A DNA stretch of 63,861 bases. Origin: an uncultured Sulfitobacter sp. Its GTDB lineage: Bacteria > Pseudomonadota > Alphaproteobacteria > Rhodobacterales > Rhodobacteraceae. Below, piece after piece: positions 45,880 through 54,675 of the stretch. The stretch is from contig CALFWM010000032.1 in the NCBI GenBank assembly GCA_937928635.1, positions 1-63,861 on the forward strand, in the 5' to 3' direction. Each line of letters opens with the position of its first letter. Position 1 is the stretch's first letter. The notes beneath the pieces are model-generated. The model saw only the letters and a program-made list of their open reading frames with translations, was not told the origin of the DNA and ran no database searches. Both the position numbers and the translations under genes were made by a program.

Positions 45880-47481
45880 CTAGGCGCGCATGTCCTCAAG
45901 GATCAGATCGCTGGCCTTTTCACCAATCATGATCGCCGGGGCGTTGGTGTTGCCCGAAACAATCTCTGGCATGATCGAACAATCAGCCACACGCAGACCT
46001 TTGACGCCATGCACCCGCAGGCGGTCATCAACAACACATTCCTTGCCGCTGCCCATCTTGCAGGTGCCGGTTGGGTGATAAATCGACGCGGTGTTGTTGC
46101 GCGCCCAATCCAGCGTTTGGTCATAATCATCCATCGGCAAATCAGCATGCGGGCGGAATTCTTCCGAGATTTTGGAGGTTAGCGGTGCATGACGCGCAAT
46201 GCGGCGCGCGATGTTGACGCCCTCGACCACTGTGTCGCAATCGGTTTTGGTCGAAAGGTAGTTTGGGATAATTTTTGGATAGTCCCGTGGCTTGGCCGAC
46301 TTCAACCTGATTTCACCTTTGCTTTCCGGGCGCAGCTGGCACACGGACATGGTGAAGGCCGAAAATTTATCCGCCCCTTTGCCGGGGTTCTCAGCCGACA
46401 GGGGTTGGACGTGAAACTGAATGTCAGGCGTTTCCAGATCATCGCGGGTTTTCAGGAAACCCGTGGCAAGGCTGGCGGCCATCGTCATGGGGCCCGCTCG
46501 GAACATTATGTACTTCAGGCCAATCTTGGCCTGGCCAAACAGGCTGCTGACCTCGTCATTCAGCGTGGCCTCATGGGTTTTGTACACAAGGCGGGCCTGT
46601 AGGTGATCCTGCATGTTTTTGCCCACACCCGGCAGGTCTTTTTTGACCTCAATACCGTGTTCGGCCAGTTGCTCCCCCTCACCAATGCCAGAAAGCATGA
46701 GCAGTTGGGGCGAGTTGATCGCACCGCCCGACAGGATGATTTCACTCCGCGCACGCACGGTTTGTTCCGTCCCGCTGCGGTCAGTGTAGGTGACGGCCCT
46801 GGCCACGCCATCCTCGATCACCACGCGGTCCACTTGTGCATGGGTAATGATCTCAAGGTTATCGCGGCTGCGGGCAGGGTTGAGGTAGGCCACTGCGGCT
46901 GAGCAGCGCCGCCCATTGCGGGACGTCAGTTGAAAAAAGCCAACGCCCTCTTGATCAGCGCCATTGTAGTCGGGGTTAAACGGATAACCTGCGGCCTGCG
47001 CCGCAGCGACCCAGGCATCGGTGATCGGGCGCTGGATGCGCATGTTTGAAACGGACAGCGGGCCCTGATCGCCGTGAAATTCATCTGCGCCACGTTCGTT
47101 GTTTTCGGCGCGTTTGAACAGGGGAAGCACGTCATCCCAGCTCCACCCTTGATTGCCCATCTGACGCCAGCGGTCATAATCCTGCGGCTGGCCGCGAACA
47201 TAAAGCAACCCGTTGAGAGAGGAAGAACCGCCAAGGACCTTGCCGCGCGGCCACTCAATTGAACGCCCATTCAGGCCGGGATCGGGTTCCGTTTTGTAGC
47301 ACCAGTCCACGTTCGGATTGTGGATGGTCTTGAAATATCCGACCGGGATGTGGATCCATGGATTCCAGTCGCGTCCGCCCGCTTCCAGGAGAATCACCTT
47401 GTTCTTTGGGTCCGCACTTAGTTTATTGGCAACAACGCAACCTGCAGAACCTGCGCCAACAACGATAAAATCCGCTTCCAT
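45880..47481 (-). CDS. GMC-family FAD oxidoreductase (choline dehydrogenase-like)
   Basis: 533 residues. The FAD site [18 protein letters not shown] starts at residue 5, [18 protein letters not shown] is the first GMC signature, [16 protein letters not shown] the second, and [10 protein letters not shown] contains the active-site His; the C-terminal part holds [17 protein letters not shown]. Substrates in this family are alcohols such as choline or sugar alcohols. It lacks betaine-pathway neighbours and instead is divergent from a TRAP transporter with an IclR regulator, so the imported compound is probably its substrate. Confidence 0.9.
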   Translation of the reverse strand: MEADFIVVGAGSAGCVVANKLSADPKNKVILLEAGGRDWNPWIHIPVGYFKTIHNPNVDWCYKTEPDPGLNGRSIEWPRGKVLGGSSSLNGLLYVRGQPQDYDRWRQMGNQGWSWDDVLPLFKRAENNERGADEFHGDQGPLSVSNMRIQRPITDAWVAAAQAAGYPFNPDYNGADQEGVGFFQLTSRNGRRCSAAVAYLNPARSRDNLEIITHAQVDRVVIEDGVARAVTYTDRSGTEQTVRARSEIILSGGAINSPQLLMLSGIGEGEQLAEHGIEVKKDLPGVGKNMQDHLQARLVYKTHEATLNDEVSSLFGQAKIGLKYIMFRAGPMTMAASLATGFLKTRDDLETPDIQFHVQPLSAENPGKGADKFSAFTMSVCQLRPESKGEIRLKSAKPRDYPKIIPNYLSTKTDCDTVVEGVNIARRIARHAPLTSKISEEFRPHADLPMDDYDQTLDWARNNTASIYHPTGTCKMGSGKECVVDDRLRVHGVKGLRVADCSIMPEIVSGNTNAPAIMIGEKASDLILEDMRA

Positions 47482-47513
47482 TGTGAAGATTCCCCCGATC
47501 CGGTTGAAGAAAA

Positions 47514-47523
47514 CTGTATACAG
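47514..47523. promoter_or_regulatory. palindrome in the divergent GMC/TRAP promoter region
   Basis: CTGTATACAG is a perfect 10-base palindrome in the 120-base gap between the two divergent genes, 33 bases from the oxidoreductase start. It is a candidate site for the IclR or LacI regulator downstream. Short palindromes also arise by chance. Confidence 0.3.
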
Positions 47524-47601
47524 GTGGGATAATTCATACTACCCTTTTTTGAAACAAAAAGTCTCAATAATGAATAAAGCAACTCAAACGGGAGGAACCA
47601 C

Positions 47602-48834
47602 ATGAGTATTCAAGACAAACTAAAGGGCATTTCGCGTCGCGACGTGTTCAAGCTGGCAGGTCAATACGGCCTGTCCTCAACGCTGTTGGCCGCGGGTACG
47701 TTCGGCGGTGCAATGAGCATTGGTAACTTGGCCAAAGCGGCTGAGTCCACTTACGAAAAGCGTTTTGCCAAAGAAGCAAAGCACACGCTGAAGTTTGGTG
47801 CGGCTGGCTTCAACGCCCGCAACCTGCTGATTGAGCGTGCTGGTGCACTGGAATTCGCACGTGACCTGGAAAGCCGCACAGACGGTGAAATTCGCGTTGA
47901 ATTTATCGGTGACAACCAGATCTGTGGTCAGGTATCCTGCGTTGAGAAAGCCCAGCAAGGTATCGTCGATATCTATGCGGCCTCCACACAGAACTCTGCT
48001 GGTGGCGCGCCTTACCTGAACGTGCTGGACTATGCATATATGTTCCGTAACCGCGCGGATCAGTACCACTTCCTGTACTCGCCCAAATCGCAAGCGCTTC
48101 TGCGCGAGCCGTATGAGCGTCGTCATGGTCTGAAGTTCCTGTTCAGCCACGCAGAACTGCGTGGTATCCAGCTGGGTCTGGCATGGGAAGACAAGCCAAC
48201 AGTGACATCTGTTGAACAGCTTTTCGGCACCAAGAACCGCGTAACAGGTACGCAGCTGGGTCGCATTGCGATGACAGCGATGAACCTGAACCCAGTGCCC
48301 GTGGCATGGGAAGAAACCCTTGATGGTCTGAAGCAGGGCCTGATTGATGGTGCGGAAACATGGGCCTCTGCCGTGGCATATGCCAACATGTCACCCGTTG
48401 TGTCCCAGTCCGTTCACCTGAACTTCTTCTGCGGTACAGAGCACACAGCCATGAACGCATCTGTGTTTGATAGCCTGAGCGGCGATCTGCAGGACGCGGT
48501 GATGGAAAGTTCCTACTGGGCGCAGACACACGTGCAAGCCGCAAACGAAGCCGCGCTGGTCAAGACGGTTGGTATGTCCGACCCACAACTGCCCGGCACG
48601 ATCTTTGCACAGAACAACGTGCGCAACGCCTTCCTGTCCGGCGCCGAACTCAAAAAGGCCGAGGAAATGTGTTCGCCAGAGTTCCAGCCCGCATTGTGGG
48701 AAGAATGGCGCGAGCGCCTCAACGGCTGGCAGGGTGGCGCAGACACCTACCAGGAAATCTACGACGAAGTACGTACAATCGACGGCAACACATTGCCTGA
48801 GAACGTTGAGCCCCGCCGCTGGTGGAAAGCCTGA
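47602..48834 (+). CDS. TRAP transporter substrate-binding protein, Tat-exported
   Basis: 410 residues. A twin-arginine signal SRRDVFKLAGQYGLSS leads; this is unusual for small DctP proteins but known for larger ones. The binding fold has RAGALEFARDLESRTDGEIRVEFIG, the ligand-contacting region KNRVTGTQLGRIAMTAMN, and GLIDGAETWASAVAYANM. A strong GGAGGAA precedes the ATG. The ligand is unknown; the divergent GMC gene suggests an alcohol or sugar-alcohol derivative. Confidence 0.9.
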   Translation: MSIQDKLKGISRRDVFKLAGQYGLSSTLLAAGTFGGAMSIGNLAKAAESTYEKRFAKEAKHTLKFGAAGFNARNLLIERAGALEFARDLESRTDGEIRVEFIGDNQICGQVSCVEKAQQGIVDIYAASTQNSAGGAPYLNVLDYAYMFRNRADQYHFLYSPKSQALLREPYERRHGLKFLFSHAELRGIQLGLAWEDKPTVTSVEQLFGTKNRVTGTQLGRIAMTAMNLNPVPVAWEETLDGLKQGLIDGAETWASAVAYANMSPVVSQSVHLNFFCGTEHTAMNASVFDSLSGDLQDAVMESSYWAQTHVQAANEAALVKTVGMSDPQLPGTIFAQNNVRNAFLSGAELKKAEEMCSPEFQPALWEEWRERLNGWQGGADTYQEIYDEVRTIDGNTLPENVEPRRWWKA

Positions 48835-48852
48835 TCTAGCGCTAAGCTATCT

Positions 48853-48879
48853 AAGCCGGCCTCTTATCGGGGCCGGCTT
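48853..48879 (+). other. intercistronic hairpin after the TRAP binding-protein gene
   Basis: AAGCCGGCC pairs perfectly with GGCCGGCTT (9 bp) around a 9-base loop, 18 bases past the stop and followed only by ATTT. It probably protects the upstream message or partly ends transcription before the permease genes. Confidence 0.65.
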
Positions 48880-48946
48880 ATTTGCCTGAAAGACCGCGAA
48901 AATGCGGCACGGGCGATAACCTGATTTCAAAGGGGAGGGGTGCCAG

Positions 48947-49621
48947 ATGTCCATCTGGGCAGATGCCGCCACCATCGTCACAGCGACGCTGGGTGGTGAG
49001 ATTAATTTCAAAGTGACGCAAGCCTATCGTTCACCTGCCGCCTGGCTGGTGTTTGTGCCACTTACCGTGGTTGGAGCCTTGTTGGTGAATTACATCTACA
49101 AGCTGTCTCCGTGGCTTGACCGCAACCTGGAAAAGTCGATTGCGGTCAGCACATATATCGTGATTGCGGTCATTATCTTTGTGGGCGTGATCCAGCGGTT
49201 TGTCTTTTCCAGTCAGGTGCCCTGGTCCACAACGATCCCGCCGCTCCTGTTCATGATCATGAGCTGGTACGGCTGCAGCTACAACGTCAAGCTGCGCACC
49301 CATCTCAGCTTTTCCGAATTCCGTGCCAAGATGAGCCATCAGCGCCAGTACATGATGCTGTGTATGGACAATGTGCTTTGGTTCATCTTCTGCCTGATCT
49401 GCGTGACCACCATGGCGCGCATCACGGTCAACACCTATGATAACTTTGCCATCGTGCTGGGCACCGATGGCATCATGCGCTGGTGGTTTATCATCACTAT
49501 GCCGCTTTGCTTTATCATGATGGCGGGCCGCGTGCTGAGCAATGCGCTGATTGACCTGCGCAAATACCGCAACAACGAAACACTGATCGAACAGGCCATT
49601 ATCGGGGGAGATACAGGATGA
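48947..49621 (+). CDS. TRAP transporter small permease, enlarged DctQ type
   Basis: 224 residues, longer than the usual 160-180. Four main membrane helices are preceded by an extra N-terminal hydrophobic segment (WLVFVPLTVVGALLVNYIY). The DctQ landmark appears as YNVKLRTHLSFSEFR. AGGGGAGGGG lies upstream of the ATG. The stop overlaps the DctM start by 4 bases. Confidence 0.82.
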   Translation: MSIWADAATIVTATLGGEINFKVTQAYRSPAAWLVFVPLTVVGALLVNYIYKLSPWLDRNLEKSIAVSTYIVIAVIIFVGVIQRFVFSSQVPWSTTIPPLLFMIMSWYGCSYNVKLRTHLSFSEFRAKMSHQRQYMMLCMDNVLWFIFCLICVTTMARITVNTYDNFAIVLGTDGIMRWWFIITMPLCFIMMAGRVLSNALIDLRKYRNNETLIEQAIIGGDTG

Positions 49622-51012
49622 CCGACGGAACATATGTCACACTGATCTCGCTGGGCGTTACTGTGCTCTTTATGCTGGGCACGCCTGTGCTCTTGGTGAT
49701 CTTTTACTGGTCCGTGCTGTGCAGCCTGGTGATTGGCCTGCCGCTCGACAACACAGGCAACGAGTTGCTGAACGTGTTCAAAGATGGTTTTGCCTTGCTG
49801 GCCATGCCGCTGTTTATCCTCACCGGGGATTTGATCAACAAGTCAGGTATCGCAAAACGGTTGTCTGACTTTGCCTATGCCTGCCTTGGCTGGCTGCGGG
49901 GCGGTCTGGCGATGGCAGCTCTTGGTGCTTGTGGTCTCTTTGCCGCGATCTCGGGCTCCAACTCGGCGACGACGGCGACCATTGGGTCGATGTTGCATCC
50001 CGAGATGACCAAAGGTGGTTATGACGAACGCTTTGCGGCGGCCACGGCAGCAGCGGGCGGCACCGTCGGGATCATCATCCCACCGTCGATCATCTTTATC
50101 GTCTACGGTTTCTTGATGAACCTGCCGATTTCGGACCTGTTCATCGCCGGTATTATCCCGGGCTCCCTCATGGTGCTGGGCATGATGGCAATGTGTTTTG
50201 TTGTTTCGCTGATGAACAAATGGGGCGTTCTGATCCGCCTGTCACCGTTCCGTGTCTTTAAGACGGCTGTTGGTGCATGGTTGGGTTTCTTTGCCATCGG
50301 TCTGGTGCTTTGGGGCATCTACACGGGCAAGTTTTCTCCGACTGAAGCGGCGGGTGTTACCGTTGGCTTTGGTATTATCGTCGGCGTACTGAGCTATCCG
50401 CTAAACAAGATGATGCGGGTTGATCAGGAATTGCCGATTGATGAAAAACCGTTCTACACGATGTTCACGGTTGAAGGGTTCCGTCTGTGGGATGTGCCCG
50501 CAGTGGTCAGCCGTTCGGCACAGATTGCGGGTATTCTGACGCCTCTGATCGCCGTTTCAGTGGTGATGCAGCAGGTGCTGGGTGATCTGGGTGCGGATGA
50601 GGTGATTGGTGATCTGTTGACCAGCATGGGGGGCTATTTCCCTGTGCTGTTTATGTCGATGGCCATTGTGTTTGTCTCTGGCATGATCCTTGAATCCCTG
50701 CCGGTGACAATCATTCTGGCACCGATCTTGGCACCGATCGCGGCCTCTGTGGGGATTGACCCGATCCACTTCTCGGTGGTCTTCCTCGTGGGTGCTTCCA
50801 TTGGGTTTATCACACCGCCTTACGGTCTGAACCTCTATGTGGCCTCGGGTGTGACGGGCGTGCCGTACTTCCGGTTGCTGCGTTATTCAACCATGTACCT
50901 TGTCAGTCTTGTGTCTGTCTGGTTCCTGGTGGCGCTTGTGCCATCGCTGAGCAAGACGCTCTTGCCGGGTGGCGGGCTTTACAATCTGCTGTCTGGCGGT
51001 GGTGGGGGCTAA
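49618..51012 (+). CDS. TRAP transporter large permease (DctM type)
   Basis: 464 residues, about twelve membrane helices. DctM signatures are GLFAAISGSNSATTATIGSM, AAAGGTVGIIIPPSIIFIVYG, FSPTEAAGVTVGFG and IGFITPPYGLNLYVASG. It is the last gene of the TRAP operon, with a glycine-rich C-terminus (SGGGGG). Confidence 0.92.
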   Translation: MTDGTYVTLISLGVTVLFMLGTPVLLVIFYWSVLCSLVIGLPLDNTGNELLNVFKDGFALLAMPLFILTGDLINKSGIAKRLSDFAYACLGWLRGGLAMAALGACGLFAAISGSNSATTATIGSMLHPEMTKGGYDERFAAATAAAGGTVGIIIPPSIIFIVYGFLMNLPISDLFIAGIIPGSLMVLGMMAMCFVVSLMNKWGVLIRLSPFRVFKTAVGAWLGFFAIGLVLWGIYTGKFSPTEAAGVTVGFGIIVGVLSYPLNKMMRVDQELPIDEKPFYTMFTVEGFRLWDVPAVVSRSAQIAGILTPLIAVSVVMQQVLGDLGADEVIGDLLTSMGGYFPVLFMSMAIVFVSGMILESLPVTIILAPILAPIAASVGIDPIHFSVVFLVGASIGFITPPYGLNLYVASGVTGVPYFRLLRYSTMYLVSLVSVWFLVALVPSLSKTLLPGGGLYNLLSGGGGG

Positions 51013-51069
51013 CGGCCCCCCCGCCTATCGCTGGCGCGACGTCGTAACGCGTAAACAAGCAGGGTTCCC

Positions 51070-51843
51070 ATGGCAAACGCCAGTTCGTCAGAAAAGTCGA
51101 TACCAACCAATCTAAGGTTGCTTCTGCTGCTTGAAGAGATCGCACGCGTGGGCGTCCCCCTGACGCCCACGGCCGCAAATGAAGTTCTGCGACTGCCCAA
51201 GCCCACAGTGCACCGCCTGTTTCATCGTCTTGAGGAAGAGGGATTTTTGCAGCGCGATATTGATGGGCGGTCCTATGCGGCGGGCCGGCGCCTGCGCAAA
51301 ATGTCGGTCAACGTCTTGTCCTCAAGCCGGGTGCGCACCGTGCGCCTTGCCGTTTTGAATGCGCTGACCGAAGACGTGGGCGAGACCTGCAACATTGCCA
51401 CCCCGGATCGCGATGGCATGGTCTATCTGGACCGTGTCGAAACAAAATGGCCGCTGCGTATTCAACTGCCGATTGGCACAACCGTCCCGTTTCACTGTAC
51501 CGCCAGTGGCAAGATGTATCTGTCCACACTTGCCCCCCATTTGCTGGCCAAATACCTGTCCGCTGCCAATCTGGAAGCGCAGACCGATATGACCCTGACA
51601 GATCCTAAGGCCCTCCAACAAGAGATCGAAACCATCCGCGCGCAGGGATATTCAACCGATAAAGAAGAATTTATGGAAGGAATGGTCGCCATTGCGGTGC
51701 CGATCTTTGATGATCTGGGGCGTTTGATGTCTACCCTTTCTATCCATGTGCCAACGCTGCGGGTTTCGGTGCAGGATTTGGTGGGTCATCTTGACCGTCT
51801 GAAATCCGCGGCGGCGGACCTGTCAGAAACGATGATCCGCTGA
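51070..51843 (+). CDS. IclR-family transcriptional regulator
   Basis: 257 residues. The N-terminal winged helix LLLLEEIARVGVPLTPTAANEVLRLPKPTVHRLFHRLEEEG is followed by the effector-binding domain with ETCNIATPDRDGMVYLDRVE and GTTVPFHCTASGKMYLS. It lies 57 bases after the TRAP genes and probably controls them and the divergent GMC gene. Its 3' end overlaps the convergent gene by about 21 bases. Confidence 0.9.
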   Translation: MANASSSEKSIPTNLRLLLLLEEIARVGVPLTPTAANEVLRLPKPTVHRLFHRLEEEGFLQRDIDGRSYAAGRRLRKMSVNVLSSSRVRTVRLAVLNALTEDVGETCNIATPDRDGMVYLDRVETKWPLRIQLPIGTTVPFHCTASGKMYLSTLAPHLLAKYLSAANLEAQTDMTLTDPKALQQEIETIRAQGYSTDKEEFMEGMVAIAVPIFDDLGRLMSTLSIHVPTLRVSVQDLVGHLDRLKSAAADLSETMIR

Positions 51844-53049
51844 CGCGCGCAACCAGCCGTCCTCAAACATGACCTGACTGACACCGGCCAACCTGGTCAG
51901 GCGCTGCACTTCGGTTTCAAAGGCCCGTTGCCGCCCACTTCCCCAACGCACACCGCGTTCCGGCCAAAGGGCGCGGATGCGCAACTTGTCCTGATCCCGG
52001 AAGGCTTTCATATCAACCCGCCCGACAAGGCGATCCCCTTGCAGGATCGGAAAGACGTAGTAGCCGTATATGCGTTGTGGCTCCGGCACAAACATTTCGA
52101 CCCGGTAATCAAACCCAAACAAGCGCAGCGCACGTTTGCGGTCCCGCAGGGCGGGGTCAAACGGGCTCAACACCCTCAGCCGTGTGCTGGGAGGCGTGCC
52201 AAATGCCGGGTCCTGATCCAGCCCGGGGCATGCAAAGCTGGGTTTTTGGGTGCCATCTGCGGCGGTGATCCAGATTTCTTCCAAATCCCCTTGCGCGATT
52301 TGTCGGGCGCACCACGCCTTGGCCTCGGCAGGCGTGATATGCGCCCAAAACGCGGCCAATTCCCCGTGAGTGGCAAAGCCCAATCGCTGCAAGGCCTGAT
52401 CACAACACCAGTCGATGGTTGCCGCTTCGTCCGGGGCATTGCCCGGATCGACAAGCACCTGGTCCAACACCCGTTCCGTCAGGTCATAGCGTTTCTTGAA
52501 CCCATCGCGCCCGATGACGCACAGCGCCCCACTGCGCCACAGGTACTCCAGCGCCGTCTTTGACGGGTGCCAATCCCACCACCCGCCTGAGCCGCGTTTT
52601 TCATCCTTGCCCACATCGGACGAACAGCACGGACCCTGTTCCCGGATCTGGTCCAACACCACCTGAAACTGCTTTTCAAACCCATCGCGCCGGTCCTTGC
52701 TCCACCGGCTGCGCAGGCGTTCTGCATCGCGGGTCCGGCGCAAATGCCACTGTGGATAGAACGCCAGCGGAATGACGGCAGCATCATGGGTCCAGTGTTC
52801 AAACAATACCTTGTCGCGCTCATAAAGCGTTTTGAGCGCCTTGGGGCGATATCGGGGCCGTCGCGACCACAGGATCAGATCATGGGCGCGCGCCACAGTA
52901 TTGATACTGTCCAATTGCACAAACCCAAGGGCGTGGATCATCTGGGCCAGCGCCTCCCCATTGCCCACACCCTGCGGCGCATCGGACAGCAGATGCCGAT
53001 CCATGAAAATCTGGCGCGCCTGGGTATTGGTCAGGGTAAGCGCGTTCAT
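51823..53049 (-). CDS. YcaQ-like winged-helix DNA glycosylase
   Basis: 408 residues. The family opening LTNTQARQIFMDRHLL and FVQLDSINTVARAHDLILWSR, then YEYWTHDA-like EHWTHDAAVIPLAFYPQW with the His-Asp region, and ILQGDRLVGRVDMKAFRD place it in the family of E. coli YcaQ and Streptomyces AlkZ, enzymes that unhook DNA interstrand crosslinks. It overlaps the LacI gene by 4 bases. The pairing with a sugar-type regulator looks accidental. Confidence 0.85.
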   Translation of the reverse strand: MNALTLTNTQARQIFMDRHLLSDAPQGVGNGEALAQMIHALGFVQLDSINTVARAHDLILWSRRPRYRPKALKTLYERDKVLFEHWTHDAAVIPLAFYPQWHLRRTRDAERLRSRWSKDRRDGFEKQFQVVLDQIREQGPCCSSDVGKDEKRGSGGWWDWHPSKTALEYLWRSGALCVIGRDGFKKRYDLTERVLDQVLVDPGNAPDEAATIDWCCDQALQRLGFATHGELAAFWAHITPAEAKAWCARQIAQGDLEEIWITAADGTQKPSFACPGLDQDPAFGTPPSTRLRVLSPFDPALRDRKRALRLFGFDYRVEMFVPEPQRIYGYYVFPILQGDRLVGRVDMKAFRDQDKLRIRALWPERGVRWGSGRQRAFETEVQRLTRLAGVSQVMFEDGWLRASADHRF

Positions 53050-54083
53050 CCGCGACGATGACGCCGCAATGTGTCGCCAAAGGCCAGTTTGGGTGTCAGT
53101 GTCTGTTGGTGTGCAATGTCGTCACGTGGCACATCTGCCGTCTGGTTGAGGATGATCTGCGCGGCGGCCTGACCAATTTCGGCCCGGCAGGCATCCATGG
53201 TGGCAAGCTGGCGTGGCAACCCCTGCAGCAGCTCAACACCGTTGAACCCCGCAAGCCCGATCTGACCGGGGATATCAATGCCCTGATCAATCAGATAGAG
53301 CAGCCCACCCGCCCCGATCATATCGTTTGAGTAATAGAGGAAATCGAGATCGGGAGAGCGTTCGAGCATTTCCTGCGTCATTTCCCGCCCCTTGGCGAGG
53401 GCTGATCCGCCGGAGTAAAAATCACGGTCCTCAATCTCCACACCGGCTTTTGCCAATCCTTCGGTAAAGCCCTCAAAGCGTTTGCGCGCGCGGTGGTCCA
53501 GTGGCATTTTTGTGCCCATAAACCCGATGTGCTCGTAGCCTTCCTTCAGGATGGCTTTGGCCATTTCACGCCCCGCGCGGCGGTGCGAAATCCCCACCAT
53601 GGCATCTACGGGCCGGCCATCCACGTCCATGATCTCCACCACTGGAATCCCTGAGTTTGCCAGCATGGCGCGCGTCGCATCAGAGTGCTCCAGCCCCGCG
53701 ATGATCACGCCAGAGGGTCGCCAGGACAGCATTTCATACAGAACGCGCTCTTCTTTTTCAGGCAGATAATCCGTGACCCCGACAACAGGTTGCAGCGGCG
53801 TGTCTTCCAGCATCTGGTTGACGCCGTTCAACACTTCGGGAAAGACCATGTTAGACAGGGACGGTATGATAACCGCAACCAGATTGACCCGTTTGGAGGC
53901 CAATGACCCGGCGATCTGGTTGGGCACATATCCCAGTTCTTTGGCCGTATTGAGCACACGTTCACGCGTGGCCGCCGATACATCGCCGCGGTTGCGCAGC
54001 ACCCGGCTGACCGTCATTTCCGACACACCGCAGGCATCGGATACATCACGAAGGGTGAGTGGGCGTTTGTCAGTTGAGGTCAA
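53046..54083 (-). CDS. LacI-family transcriptional regulator
   Basis: About 345 residues. The helix-turn-helix TLRDVSDACGVSEMTVSRVLRN is followed by the hinge helix NQIAGSLASKRVN and a periplasmic-binding-like effector domain (VAVIIPSLSNMVFPEVLNGV). It resembles gluconate-type repressors of the group. TTG 54083 has AGGA 8 bases upstream; a GTG at 54107 is an alternative. Its target is not evident; the adjacent gene is a DNA glycosylase. Confidence 0.85.
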   Translation of the reverse strand: MTSTDKRPLTLRDVSDACGVSEMTVSRVLRNRGDVSAATRERVLNTAKELGYVPNQIAGSLASKRVNLVAVIIPSLSNMVFPEVLNGVNQMLEDTPLQPVVGVTDYLPEKEERVLYEMLSWRPSGVIIAGLEHSDATRAMLANSGIPVVEIMDVDGRPVDAMVGISHRRAGREMAKAILKEGYEHIGFMGTKMPLDHRARKRFEGFTEGLAKAGVEIEDRDFYSGGSALAKGREMTQEMLERSPDLDFLYYSNDMIGAGGLLYLIDQGIDIPGQIGLAGFNGVELLQGLPRQLATMDACRAEIGQAAAQIILNQTADVPRDDIAHQQTLTPKLAFGDTLRRHRRG

Positions 54084-54276
54084 TGAATGTGTCCTGAATC
54101 TTACCACCCCAGTTAGCGTGAACGCAGAGGATTTTTCAAGCGCGGCGATCTTGCATGTCCGGTTTAATGTGTCTCTGACACAGAAGCCCGTAGGCTGTGC
54201 GGCTGTGAACGCAACCTAAAGGGGATATTGCGTGTTAAGGGTTAGTCTGGTTTGGTGTGACTGGTCCACGCGTGTT

Positions 54277-54444
54277 TCATCGCATGTATAAGAGTCCGGC
54301 TATTTCCTGCGTGTTCTGATGGTCTCGCTCCGCGGCAATCGCCTGCCTCACAAACGCTTCCTGCGCAAGAGCCGGCTCCCCTGCTACAGATGCGTATTTT
54401 TCTATCAGGATTTCGAGATGTACCGGCGAAACCACCAATGACAA
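54277..54444 (-). CDS. possible small protein upstream of the tRNA-Arg att site
   Basis: A 55-codon frame from TTG 54442 reads VVSPVHLEILIEKYASVAGEP and ends EIAGLLYMR. Its amphipathic, helix-like composition looks more protein-like than the other frames. There is no ATG and no clear ribosome site, and the frame stays open upstream into the tRNA-like sequence, so it may be a truncated gene. The rest of 54108-54475 shows nothing recognisable. Confidence 0.25.
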   Translation of the reverse strand: MSLVVSPVHLEILIEKYASVAGEPALAQEAFVRQAIAAERDHQNTQEIAGLLYMR

Positions 54445-54475
54445 CTTGTCTTTGCTGAGATAATAGAATGAACAC

Positions 54476-54514
54476 GGCCCCGTGGCTCAACTGGATAGAG
54501 CAGCCCCCTCCTAA
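54476..54514 (+). tRNA. 5' half of tRNA-Arg(CCT), left attachment site
   Basis: The 39 bases form acceptor 5' strand GGCCCCG, a D-arm (GCTC/GAGC), anticodon stem GCCCC and loop CTCCTAA with anticodon CCT. The 3' half (stem GGGGC, T-arm, acceptor) is missing; foreign DNA begins right after the anticodon loop. The same 39 bases recur at 62558-62596 with one change. This is the junction between chromosome and island one. A complete gene should be restored at the far right end of the islands, outside the window. Confidence 0.8.
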
Positions 54515-54643
54515 GTTAAATTGCATCTGGTTTTGTTCGGATCAGTTCGGACTATTTTTGAAAATCGCCCTGAAAAACAGTTTGTTTTCTATACTTTAGC
54601 GGCCTGATGTGGTTTCGACTGGATCACACAAGGCTGGGACTTT

Positions 54644-54662
54644 TGCTACCCCAGCGCTACCC
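54644..54662 (+). repeat. paired arm-type repeat, left end of island one
   Basis: TGCTACCCC and GCTACCC stand 3 bases apart, between the att core and the integrase start. The same pair occurs at 62483-62503 near the other end and, inverted, at 57340-57359. The placement near both ends suits arm-type binding sites of the tyrosine integrase. Confidence 0.5.
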
Positions 54663-54675
54663 GAAGGCCGATTTG

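Noticed and set aside
47602..51012. Assigning the second TRAP system to choline because of the choline-dehydrogenase-like gene
   Set aside because: No betaine aldehyde dehydrogenase or BetI lies nearby, TRAP receptors usually bind acids, and the GMC family has many substrates.
54476..54600. A complete tRNA-Arg gene at the left island border
   Set aside because: Only the 5' half up to the anticodon loop is present; the sequence after it cannot form the 3' anticodon strand, T-arm or acceptor strand.
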